From: Nanchangia anserum
Lineage (GTDB): Bacteria > Actinomycetota > Actinomycetes > Actinomycetales > Actinomycetaceae
Assembly: GCF_015240065.1 (NCBI RefSeq)
Contig: NZ_CP060506.1
Location: 186,001 to 250,000 of the forward strand
DNA length: 64,000 bases
Direction of reading: 5' to 3'
Each line of letters starts with the position of its first letter. The stretch's first letter is position 1. Made by a program: the position numbers and the translations under genes. Below the pieces are notes generated by a model. That model was not told the DNA's origin, did no database searches, and saw only the letters and a list, made by a program, of their open reading frames with translations. Shown piece after piece: positions 6,678 to 13,410 of the stretch.

Positions 6678-7505
6678 TCAAAACGCGATCGTGTCCGGGA
6701 TCAATCGATCGGGCAGCCGCTCTAGGGCTTGGACTTGCAACGCGTGATCGACCCCGAGATAACGCGCCGTCGTCGACAGCGACACATGCCGCATCAAGGT
6801 CTGCACCACACGCGAGTCCACACCCTCACGCAGTAGTTGCGTCGCGAACAAGTGCCGCAATTGGTGAGCAGTATCAGGGAACCCAAGACGGCGGAACGCC
6901 TGAGAGATCGAGGCCGAGACCGACTTCGGCGAGGCATGACCATCATGGGAACCCGGGAAGAGATACCCCGGCTCATACCCGCGAGCACGCGAGACCAGCA
7001 CCGGATGAATCGGGATCACATCCAACCGGCCACCCTTGGAATGGACCAACAACGTGCCGGCATCGAAATCAAAATCTGAACGGTGTAGCTGTGCAATCTC
7101 GCAACACCGCAACCCAGCGAAGGCCGCGAACATGACACGGGTACGTGTCGTGCGGTGCAAAGGGGAATCCAGCACCGCGTGCAAGTGATCGATGTTGGCC
7201 GGGCGCGGTTGATACGGAGGCAGACGCGGCGCCATCACACGCGCCATCGGGTCTGTCTCCAGCAAGCCGGCCAGTAGCGCCCACTTATAGAAACACCGCA
7301 AAATCGAGGCGTAGTCATAGCGGGTCCACGGATGGTAGTAACCCGCGAGAAACCGCGTGATCTCGAATGAGGTCAACTCCTCAACCGGCTTGCCACACGC
7401 CCGCGCCACCGCACGCATCACACGCAACCGTTCATAGATCGTGCGAGGCCGCACCCCTTGAGCCAACAAGGCTTCTTCCCATAAACGCAAAATATCCACG
7501 CGCAC
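6678..7505 (-). CDS. Tyrosine recombinase (XerC/D-like integrase)
   Basis: I place the start at GTG 7505 (275 aa), because the frame upstream is low-complexity repeat and crosses the attachment site. An N-terminal SAM-like core-binding domain covers about residues 1-90 (LRLWEEALLAQGVRPRTIYE). The catalytic domain shows Arg in AGLRCCEIAQL (about 153), the HQLRH box (about 221-225), His in LMRHVSLSTTARYLG (about 243) and the Tyr nucleophile at about 252. The tRNA-Lys 3' fragment lies about 350 bases upstream of the start, fitting an integrase acting at that tRNA gene. parA and the RHH-like gene follow in the same operon, so integration and partition may be co-regulated. Confidence 0.85.
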   Translation of the reverse strand: MRVDILRLWEEALLAQGVRPRTIYERLRVMRAVARACGKPVEELTSFEITRFLAGYYHPWTRYDYASILRCFYKWALLAGLLETDPMARVMAPRLPPYQPRPANIDHLHAVLDSPLHRTTRTRVMFAAFAGLRCCEIAQLHRSDFDFDAGTLLVHSKGGRLDVIPIHPVLVSRARGYEPGYLFPGSHDGHASPKSVSASISQAFRRLGFPDTAHQLRHLFATQLLREGVDSRVVQTLMRHVSLSTTARYLGVDHALQVQALERLPDRLIPDTIAF

Positions 7506-7850
7506 ACGAATACGAAGAAAGCCCCGCCAGCACAAGCAAAACACCCGCCAAACCAGCAACACCAGCCCGGACGGCCACGCCCGCCTATCCAGCCAAGCCG
7601 GCATAGCCAGCAATACCCGCATAGACGGCAACGCCAGCCACCAACCCAAGCGAGTAACCAAGACACACCCAACAGGGGAGCCCAGTCCTAGACCGTTACC
7701 GATAGAAACGGGACCAACGCAGCCATGCCAGCACGGCCAGCCACACCGGCAGCGCCAGCCGTGCCGACATAGCCCGCTATGCTGGAATTGCCAGCCACTC
7801 GACCAAGAAAAAACGCCCGAACACGCCACAGCGGCGCACCGCCGGGCAAA
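7506..7850 (-). repeat. 9-nt periodic GGC-NNN-GCT repeat tract upstream of the integrase
   Basis: No convincing gene lies here. On the minus strand a 9-nt period is visible in two patches (about 7515-7640 and 7715-7790): units GGC-NNN-GCT or GGT-NNN-GCT repeat with small changes and would read Gly-X-Ala, but with a stop inside the series and no start. The same unit occurs inside the RHH-like gene (about 5640-5770) and on the minus strand of the linker of the 260-aa gene (about 1740-1900). The repeat therefore acts at DNA level, or once did, and is a candidate binding site for the ParA partner. Confidence 0.5.
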
Positions 7851-7897
7851 GACTTTTAATCCGTGGGTCCAGGGTTCGAGCCCCTGTGGGCGCACCA
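7851..7897 (+). other. Attachment site: 3' half of tRNA-Lys(TTT)
   Basis: From GACTTTTAATCCGT onward the sequence is that of a tRNA-Lys: anticodon loop CTTTTAA, a T-arm with CAGGG-TTCGAGC-CCCTG, an acceptor strand and an encoded CCA at 7895-7897. The 5' half is absent: the bases before 7851 do not pair with the anticodon stem and hold no D-arm or matching 5' acceptor strand. Actinobacterial integrative elements commonly recombine at such 3' segments, leaving the intact gene at the other end. I read this as one attachment site, with the intact tRNA expected beyond position 1. Confidence 0.75.
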
Positions 7898-7986
7898 CAT
7901 CAGACGCCGACGGAGCCTTCTGAGGCTGAAACGGCGCAGGAACCCACGTCGGCGAATCCTCCGAGTCCATTGTACGAGTCCATTGT

Positions 7987-8010
7987 AGCGAGCGCCTGCG
8001 GGCGCTCGCT
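7987..8010 (+). terminator. Terminator downstream of the tRNA-Lys fragment
   Basis: AGCGAGCGCC and GGCGCTCGCT form a 10-bp perfect stem with a TGCG loop, followed by TGTCTT. It lies 90 bases after the tRNA CCA, as expected for the original tRNA-Lys terminator, so DNA immediately right of 7897 may be the native chromosomal flank. A 13-nt direct repeat (CGAGTCCATTGTA twice) precedes it at 7961-7986. Confidence 0.65.
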
Positions 8011-8091
8011 TGTCTTCACATTGTGTGCCTCGGTTCACCGCGAGCTGACGCGCGTGCCTCGATGCAGTCTGCATCGCCGGAGCTACTCCTC

Positions 8092-8138
8092 ATAAGCCCG
8101 ACTAAAAGGTATGCGGTGGGTGCCAGTCTGGATACTGA
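8092..8138 (+). promoter_or_regulatory. Conserved promoter-like block, right copy
   Basis: The block reads ATAAGCCCG, AAAAGGTATGCGGT and finally GGATACTGA, matching the left block at 5371-5410 with a 7-nt insertion before the last part. GGAGGT at 8138-8143 then serves the 235-aa gene. Confidence 0.45.
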
Positions 8139-8153
8139 GGAGGTAAAAGAGCA

Positions 8154-8861
8154 ATGACACAGTGGATGAACCCCGTTGAGATGCGCGAGCCGAGTGGCGG
8201 CGTGGTGACGACGACGGCGACCGCTCGGATGGTCGAGGTAACCACGACGACATGGGTGGAACAGTCCGTGCGGTCCTATGAGGAGGGAGGCCCCGCCCAG
8301 TCAGGTGGAACCTGGTGGCGTAAACTCCGCATTCGGTGGGCTAATCGTGCGTTCTACCCGTACCCTGAACCGTATTCGTCTTCCTGGTGGGATCGGCGGT
8401 GCCCCTCCCGGTGGATCCCCCGCGAATGTCCGTCTGACGGCTTTGCGTGGACGTTCCGGTGGATCTGGCTAACGGTTGCGGCGTGTACCGTTTTAGGAGT
8501 CTTTCTCACGTGCGCGATCGGAGTGGGCGGCGAAGTGCAGGGCGCACCTTGGGTCCGGTGGCTGAAGTATGTCGATATTGCGTCGATCCTCTTCCCTTGC
8601 CGGGTTGCCGTGACTGTCATGACGTGCTGGTTCATTCTCTGCCTGATCTTCAAGATAGCGATTAGGGCGGGAAAGAAAAGACGTTGGCGTCGAGGTTTGC
8701 CAGCACGCGGAGTCGACGAATTTGAGGCCGTCATCAATTACACGGTGCAATTCGGGGCCAATGTCATTGCCGTGATGGCCATGCTGTCCCTCGTGATGAT
8801 GATGTTTGGTCTTATCCTACTCAGCCTAGCCCGTCATACAGGTGCGGATGCCCTGCGATAG
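8154..8861 (+). CDS. Membrane protein with three predicted helices, unknown
   Basis: The 235-aa product starts at ATG 8154 with AGGAGGT upstream. Residues 1-100 are hydrophilic, Thr-rich and then Trp/Arg/Pro-rich. Membrane helices are predicted at about 106-128 (IWLTVAACTVLGVFLTCAIG), 150-172 (VAVTVMTCWFILCLIFKIAI) and 205-228 (NVIAVMAMLSLVMMMFGLIL), with a strongly basic loop (RAGKKRRWRRG) between the second and third. The gene is absent from the left arm. It precedes the 279-aa gene by 74 bases and could share its promoter. No family recognised. Confidence 0.6.
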   Translation: MTQWMNPVEMREPSGGVVTTTATARMVEVTTTTWVEQSVRSYEEGGPAQSGGTWWRKLRIRWANRAFYPYPEPYSSSWWDRRCPSRWIPRECPSDGFAWTFRWIWLTVAACTVLGVFLTCAIGVGGEVQGAPWVRWLKYVDIASILFPCRVAVTVMTCWFILCLIFKIAIRAGKKRRWRRGLPARGVDEFEAVINYTVQFGANVIAVMAMLSLVMMMFGLILLSLARHTGADALR

Positions 8862-8935
8862 CGAAAACTTCAAATATAAGTGCGTCTGAGCGGTCGTTTT
8901 GACATTGTTTATCCCTATCGAAAAGGAAGGAAGCG

Positions 8936-9775
8936 ATGGACGTGTGGAGTGAGGACACCCCGGTGGTGGGGCAATCTGAGGCGAGTGAGACCGTTGGGAA
9001 GAAGGGTCGTGGTGGCAAGATCGCGGCTGTTGTTGGCCTGGTTGTGGTGATCGTGTTGGCTCTTGGCGGGGCCTGGTGGTGGCAAGCCGATAAGGCCCAG
9101 AAGGCTACCCAAGCCGCTGAGCACGCCTGGGCTAGCCAGGTTAGGGCGAACGAGCAGGCCCAAAGCAAGCTCGAAGACAGTCTCACCAAGGCTAGCCAGG
9201 CGGTGAGCGCGGCTGAGGGCAAAGACTTCGACGCGACCAAGCGCACGGAACTGGACAAGGCCACAGTCGACGCGGCGAAACTGGTCGAGGATGCGAAGAA
9301 GACGCGTGGGGTCAAGGTCGATAAGACCGACGCGCAAGCGTTGAAGGCGCAAACCTCGAAGCTGTCGGCCTCGACTACGGGTCTGACGAAGGCGTCGGGC
9401 AAGGTCGCTGCCGCGGTAGAAGCGTTTAGCGCCACGGTGAAGGACAAGCCGGTCGAGACTGCCCCTGCCGAGTCAGCCCCCGCCACGAGTGGTGGCACGG
9501 GTGCGACATCGAATAAGTCTGGTGTGACTGGCCAGAAGCGTTCGGGCACGTCGGCTAACGGGTCGGCTAAGCGTTCTACACGCACGAACAACGGTGGCGG
9601 GGCTGCCCCGGCGCCTGCCCCGCAATCGAACACGAACAGTGGTTCTGGTGGAAGTACCACGTGGCACGAGGCCAACCCTGATGGGTCTTACAAGATTCCC
9701 ACGGACGGGAAGACACATCACTATTGCTTCCGTGGTGACACCGAGGGCAATTCCTGGCCTATCCCGTGTGACTAG
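8936..9775 (+). CDS. Membrane-anchored coiled-coil surface protein with C-terminal Cys domain (copy 2)
   Basis: The 279-aa paralogue of the protein at 4463-5305 has the same layout: cytoplasmic start, membrane helix (about 27-46), long Ala/Lys/Glu coiled coil, Ser/Gly/Pro linker, and a 40-residue end starting WHEANPDGSY with two Cys. ATG 8936 follows AAGGAAGGAAGCG, the identical leader. Changes between copies cluster at residues 2-3, 16-21 and in the last 40, where charge changes (EYCFEG against HYCFRG) point to diversification of the exposed tip while the shaft stayed constant. Function unknown. Confidence 0.7.
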   Translation: MDVWSEDTPVVGQSEASETVGKKGRGGKIAAVVGLVVVIVLALGGAWWWQADKAQKATQAAEHAWASQVRANEQAQSKLEDSLTKASQAVSAAEGKDFDATKRTELDKATVDAAKLVEDAKKTRGVKVDKTDAQALKAQTSKLSASTTGLTKASGKVAAAVEAFSATVKDKPVETAPAESAPATSGGTGATSNKSGVTGQKRSGTSANGSAKRSTRTNNGGGAAPAPAPQSNTNSGSGGSTTWHEANPDGSYKIPTDGKTHHYCFRGDTEGNSWPIPCD

Positions 9776-9796
9776 TTACGCGCTTTAACAAGACTC

Positions 9797-9830
9797 AAGC
9801 GGGTCCCGACAGTATCGTCGGGGCCCGCTT
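9797..9830. terminator. Bidirectional terminator after the 279-aa gene
   Basis: AAGCGGGTCCCGAC and GTCGGGGCCCGCTT form a 14-bp stem (one G-T pair) around AGTATC, 22 bases after the stop. Mirror copy of 4396-4429. Confidence 0.7.
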
Positions 9831-9963
9831 GGTCTATCTCTAGGGCGTTCTTGCTTGGCGGTGCTAGCCGCTAGACTGGTTGGTGGCTCTCCTTGAGCCG
9901 CGCCACGGTCACACCGCTTGTAAAACAGTCCGACCGGTGAGTGCGGGAAAGGGGGTGAGGTCA

Positions 9964-10098
9964 GTGGGGAAAAAAGAGACTTCACGCAAAAGCGAAGCCC
10001 CGATGAAGCGCCTGCTAGTTGAGAACGCGGCGCCAATCATCAGGGCTATCGCTACAGTCATCACCGCCGTTGCGTTTCTGATCGAAGCGCTCAGGTAG
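9964..10098 (+). CDS. Small cationic hydrophobic peptide R1 (candidate type I toxin)
   Basis: GTG 9964 follows AAAGGGGGTGAGGTCA. The 44-aa peptide starts MGKKETSRKSEAPMKRLL, then VENAAPIIRAIATVITAVAF and LIEALR. The leader holds a TAGACT box (near 9873) and the hairpin GGCTC-TCCTT-GAGCC a few bases after the likely start site. The 3' end of the module has a hairpin and a minus-strand TATACT promoter. R1 and L3 are the most similar pair by leader and promoter, R1 and L2 by C-terminus (AVAFLIEALR), which suggests shuffling or gene conversion between copies. Confidence 0.65.
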   Translation: MGKKETSRKSEAPMKRLLVENAAPIIRAIATVITAVAFLIEALR

Positions 10099-10110
10099 GT
10101 GACCCACTTA

Positions 10111-10148
10111 GGGCGGGCCGCCGGGGTAGTAGAGCCGGTGGCCCGCCC
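10111..10148 (+). terminator. Covarying 3' hairpin of module R1
   Basis: GGGCGGGCCGCCGG pairs with CCGGTGGCCCGCCC with one G-U pair in the sense RNA. Compared with L1 the outer stem is changed on both sides. It lies 12 bases after the stop codon. Confidence 0.55.
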
Positions 10149-10158
10149 GATCTATTCC

Positions 10159-10191
10159 AGTATAGCCCGCTAGGCGCGCCGTGCCTAGACC
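10159..10191 (-). promoter_or_regulatory. Convergent promoter of module R1
   Basis: On the minus strand the 33-bp block reads GGTCTAGG to TATACT (10164-10159), pointing into the hairpin and the end of peptide R1. Spacing equals that of the left modules. Confidence 0.5.
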
Positions 10192-10249
10192 GGCACACGT
10201 TTCTCACACCCTCCCTGCCCGTCCGCGTACGTCGGGGCCTGTCTGCCTG

Positions 10250-10267
10250 CCTCACACCGGTGTGAGG
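10250..10267. repeat. 18-bp perfect palindrome between modules R1 and R2
   Basis: CCTCACACCGGTGTGAGG, identical to 3556-3573 and at the matching place in the mirrored array. Confidence 0.6.
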
Positions 10268-10365
10268 GGTGAGGCGCTAGGATAAGTGGCGGCTCTCCCA
10301 AGCCACACCACGGTCACCACCTGGAAAGTAGTTGGACCGTTGAGTGCGGAAGGGAGGTGAGGTCG

Positions 10366-10512
10366 GTGGGCAAGAAGAAAGCCTCACGCGATAGCGAGGC
10401 CTTGATGCGGCGCCTTCTTATCGAGAATGCAGCGCCAATCATCAAGGCCTTCGCAGCAGTCATCACCGCTACGGTGTTGTTGATCCATGCGATCGCAACA
10501 CTGGTGGGGTGA
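10366..10512 (+). CDS. Small cationic hydrophobic peptide R2 (candidate type I toxin)
   Basis: GTG 10366 follows AAGGGAGGTGAGGTCG. The 48-aa peptide starts MGKKKASRDSEALMRRLL, then IENAAPIIKAFAAVITATVL and LIHAIATLVG. The leader resembles that of L1 (TAGGAT box, GGCT-CTCCC-AAGCC hairpin, ACCACGG). The start is 402 nt from R1, the same period as on the left. The longer C-terminus is shared with L3. It has the most hydrophobic C-terminal half of the family. Role inferred as above. Confidence 0.65.
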   Translation: MGKKKASRDSEALMRRLLIENAAPIIKAFAAVITATVLLIHAIATLVG

Positions 10513-10520
10513 CCCACCAC

Positions 10521-10553
10521 GGCAGGTCGTCGGCTCACACCCGGCGGCCTGCC
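10521..10553 (+). terminator. Covarying 3' hairpin of module R2
   Basis: GGCAGGTCGTCGG pairs with CCGGCGGCCTGCC, the same stem as in L1, followed by CGTTTAG. It lies 8 bases after the stop codon. Confidence 0.55.
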
Positions 10554-10564
10554 CGTTTAGTTGC

Positions 10565-10597
10565 AGTATAGCGCGCGCGACGGGGCGCGCCTAGGCC
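10565..10597 (-). promoter_or_regulatory. Convergent promoter of module R2
   Basis: Minus-strand 33-bp block from GGCCTAGG to TATACT (10570-10565), one base different from GGTCTAGG in the other copies. Confidence 0.5.
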
Positions 10598-10760
10598 TGG
10601 ACGCGATTCACCTGCCGGTTCCAACGCCGGGACTTTCGTTTCCCTGCCCGCCTTGCCGTGACTGGTGGTTGGGCTGGTCAGCGCTTCCCCGGAGCCGCGC
10701 CACGATCGCACCGTCTATGAGGTAGTTGGACCTGTGAGTGCAGAGGGGGGGATGAGGTTA

Positions 10761-10892
10761 GTGGGGGCGAAAGAGACCTCGCACAAAAGCGAAGCCTCGA
10801 TGAGGTGCGTGCTGGTGGGAATGCAGCACCAATCATCGAGGCTATCGCAGCAGCCATCACCCTCGTTGCGTTTCATCAAAACGCTCAGGTAA
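10761..10892 (+). pseudogene. Degenerate peptide gene R3
   Basis: GTG 10761 and a strong ribosome-binding region are kept, and the start reads MGAKETSHKSEASMRCVL. One base is then lost (GTGG-GAATGCAGCA against ATCGAGAATGCAGCG in R2), so NAAPIIEAIAAAIT lies in another frame. A later two-base loss near GCGTTTC returns the frame for the last codons. The 3' hairpin (10904-10935) has three consecutive disrupted positions, and the TATACT box is replaced by a sequence around 10944-10949 without it. Toxin frame, hairpin and antisense promoter thus decayed together in the outermost copy. Confidence 0.6.
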
Positions 10893-11154
10893 ATGACCCA
10901 CCCGGCAGGTCATCGGCTCACGTCCGACAGCCTGCATGAAACTGATGGTAGCGCGTTCACGGGGAGCAGGTCAATGGTTGCCCAACAGTGTGGTTCTTCA
11001 GGCTTGGTAGGTCGCCGAATGGGGCGGATTGCGCGCGATGTTAGGTATGTGTTGGGACGGCGCCGTTCGTGAAGTAGCGCGCGCGAGGTACAGAAATAGA
11101 CCGATATGGACTATATTGATGTGCTGTTGACGTCGCGATGCAAGGAGGCAGCCC

Positions 11155-13386
11155 GTGGTGACACCTGGATGGCAGGCGCAGTGGATTGGTCCGTCCCCGT
11201 CACAAGATCGAGGAGCGGAAACGCGTCCCTGGCGCGTGAGCGCACGTGTGACGATCCCGTCGACTGTCACGCATGCGAGGGCGTATGTGAGTGCACATGG
11301 CGTAGTAGATCTTCTCGTGAATGGGGAGATCGCACATAACGAGACGTTGATGCCCGGGTGGTTCAGCTATCGTTCGCGGCACCCCTATTGCATCCTCGAT
11401 ATCACGAACAGTCTCAAAGCTGGACTCAACACGATCGGTCTCGACATGGCGGACGGATGGTGGCGCGGGCGTTTCGGTTTCGAAGGCGGACATGTCAACC
11501 TATTTGGCACCGATCAGGCGGCCCTGCTTCACCTCGATATCACCTGTGCTAGTGGCGAGACGCTCACGGTTGATACCGATGAGACGTGGAGCCTATGGAC
11601 ATCCCCGCGTCCCCGGGCAGCCCTCTATGACGGCGAGACGTATGACGAGCGGGAGGACGATCAGGAATGGCTGATGGGCGAGGGCGATCCCGTGCACGTC
11701 ACTCCGGTTACCGAAACGCTCGTAGTCAACGAATCGCGTACGATCGCCACAGTTGAGGAGATCGTGCCGGTTTCCGTTGACGAGCGCCCCGACGGCTCAC
11801 TGCTCATCGATTTTGGTCAAAATGCCTCTGGTCGCATCGCCTTCACAGCTAATTTTGCCTGTGGGGAATCCGTGACACTCAAGCACGCCGAGATCCTCTA
11901 TGACGGCGAGCTGTGCACACGCCCTCTGCGCGAAGCGCGTTCGATCGACACGTTCATCGGTGCGGGACGAGGAGCGCGCGAATACACGCCGCGCTTTACG
12001 GTGCATGGTTTTCGCTACGCGACCATTGAGGGCGCCGTCTGCCGAATCCAGCGTGACTCTATCCGTATGCGAGTCATCCGTACCCCTCTTGAGCTCACGT
12101 CGTCGCTGAAGACATCATCCAACTTGATCAACAAACTTCACGAGAACATCCAGTGGTCGTTACGGTCAAACTTCGTTGGCCTGCCCACTGACTGTCCTCA
12201 GCGAGACGAACGTCTGGGCTGGACTGGCGACATTCAGGTGTTCGCTCCAGCGGCGCTGACTCTTGCCGATTCTGCTCCCTTCTTGTCGGACTGGCTCGAA
12301 GATGTTGCAGCAGAACAGCGCGAGTTCGGTGGTATACCGCTGTTTGTCCCGACCGTTCCAACGAACGCTCCCTTCGACGACACGGCTGCGACGGCTGTGT
12401 GGGACGACGTGGCGGTTCTGCTGCCGTGGAACCTCTACTGGTTCACGGGAGAACGCACGTACCTCGATCGGCACGCTGATCTGGCGTTTGCATGGGCCGA
12501 TGAACTCGTTGGTCTTCTCGGTGACGATGGGCTGTGGCGCGCGCCAATGCAGTTGGGGGACTGGCTGGATCCGGTTGCCCCACCCGATGCCCCGAATCGT
12601 GGACGCACCGACCCGGATCTCGTCGCTAACGCGTACGTTGTGCGGAGCTTGACCGTTGCAGCCCGCATCGCGCACGAAATGGGATGCGAAGACAAGGCGC
12701 AAGCTTATCGGGCTGTAGCCGAACGCGTGCGCACTGCCTTTATGCGCGCCTATGTCGGTGAGGGGGCCCGGATGGTCTCCCATGCTCAAACGGCGTACTC
12801 TCTTGCGATCAATACGGCCATTCTCGATGGCGAGTCTCGCCGCCAAGGTGGGGAGCACCTGGCGAAGATTGTTGCTGAGGACGGCTATGTCATCGGTACC
12901 GGTTTCGCGGGAACTCCGGAAGTGCTTGATGCTCTGACGAGCACCGCTCACCTCGATGTGGCCTATCGGCTACTCGAGCAAACCGAGTGCCCATCGTGGC
13001 TCTACCCCGTCACTATGGGCGCAACGACGATGTGGGAACGCTGGGATTCCTTGCGCCCCGACGGCAGTATCAACCCGGGCGGAATGACGAGCTTCAATCA
13101 CTACGCCTTCGGTGCGGTGGCCGACTGGATGTATCGGACGATTCTCGGCGTGACTGCGATTGAGCCCGGTTTTGCCCGAATTCGGATTGCTCCGCGGCCG
13201 GGCGGGAGTCTCACGCACGCGCGTGGCCACATTCGAACCCCGCACGGTGACGTCGTCGTGAACTGGCGTATCGGCGGCGGAATGCTGACGTTGACGGGAT
13301 CGACACCGACCTTGACCGAAGTGGTCGTGGGAGGGCAGGTCCGTGAGGTGCGGGGAGAATTCGCCGTCACAGCACCATGGAGGTGA
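11155..13386 (+). CDS. Alpha-L-rhamnosidase, GH78
   Basis: The 743-aa product starts at GTG 11155 with AAGGAGG upstream. An N-terminal beta-rich region (about 10-310) includes GWFSYRSRHP and a carbohydrate-binding type DMADGWWRGRFG segment. The (alpha/alpha)6 catalytic domain (about 315-640) has the family hallmark TDCPQRDERLGWTGD near residues 343-357, which carries the general acid Glu, and MWERWDS near 626 with the second acidic residue; a beta C-terminal domain follows. There is no signal peptide, so it acts inside the cell on imported rhamnosides. The adjacent TetR regulator, transporter and GH1 enzyme suggest use of plant-type glycosides that carry both rhamnose and glucose. Confidence 0.9.
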   Translation: MVTPGWQAQWIGPSPSQDRGAETRPWRVSARVTIPSTVTHARAYVSAHGVVDLLVNGEIAHNETLMPGWFSYRSRHPYCILDITNSLKAGLNTIGLDMADGWWRGRFGFEGGHVNLFGTDQAALLHLDITCASGETLTVDTDETWSLWTSPRPRAALYDGETYDEREDDQEWLMGEGDPVHVTPVTETLVVNESRTIATVEEIVPVSVDERPDGSLLIDFGQNASGRIAFTANFACGESVTLKHAEILYDGELCTRPLREARSIDTFIGAGRGAREYTPRFTVHGFRYATIEGAVCRIQRDSIRMRVIRTPLELTSSLKTSSNLINKLHENIQWSLRSNFVGLPTDCPQRDERLGWTGDIQVFAPAALTLADSAPFLSDWLEDVAAEQREFGGIPLFVPTVPTNAPFDDTAATAVWDDVAVLLPWNLYWFTGERTYLDRHADLAFAWADELVGLLGDDGLWRAPMQLGDWLDPVAPPDAPNRGRTDPDLVANAYVVRSLTVAARIAHEMGCEDKAQAYRAVAERVRTAFMRAYVGEGARMVSHAQTAYSLAINTAILDGESRRQGGEHLAKIVAEDGYVIGTGFAGTPEVLDALTSTAHLDVAYRLLEQTECPSWLYPVTMGATTMWERWDSLRPDGSINPGGMTSFNHYAFGAVADWMYRTILGVTAIEPGFARIRIAPRPGGSLTHARGHIRTPHGDVVVNWRIGGGMLTLTGSTPTLTEVVVGGQVREVRGEFAVTAPWR

Positions 13387-13410
13387 CGCGGTGCGCGCGG
13401 CAATCGGTGC

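Larger units (their letters stand above)
8092..10950 (+). repeat. Right arm of the large imperfect inverted duplication
   Basis: Holds the promoter-like block, the 279-aa paralogue, a matching terminator and three tandem peptide modules, mirrored against 5410-3204. Unlike the left arm it has a 235-aa membrane protein gene between block and paralogue. The outermost module (R3) is degenerate. The arm lies on the other side of the tRNA-Lys fragment from the integrase, so it may belong to a second, older insertion at the same tRNA. Confidence 0.7.

Noticed and set aside
7822-7897. Complete tRNA-Lys gene
   Set aside because: The 5' half is missing: no D-arm, no matching 5' acceptor strand, and the upstream side of the anticodon stem does not pair. 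Only the 3' segment is present.
7506-7970. N-terminal extension of the integrase to 430 aa
   Set aside because: It would translate the tRNA fragment and the 9-nt repeat tract; integrase domain homology begins only around residue 155 of that frame.
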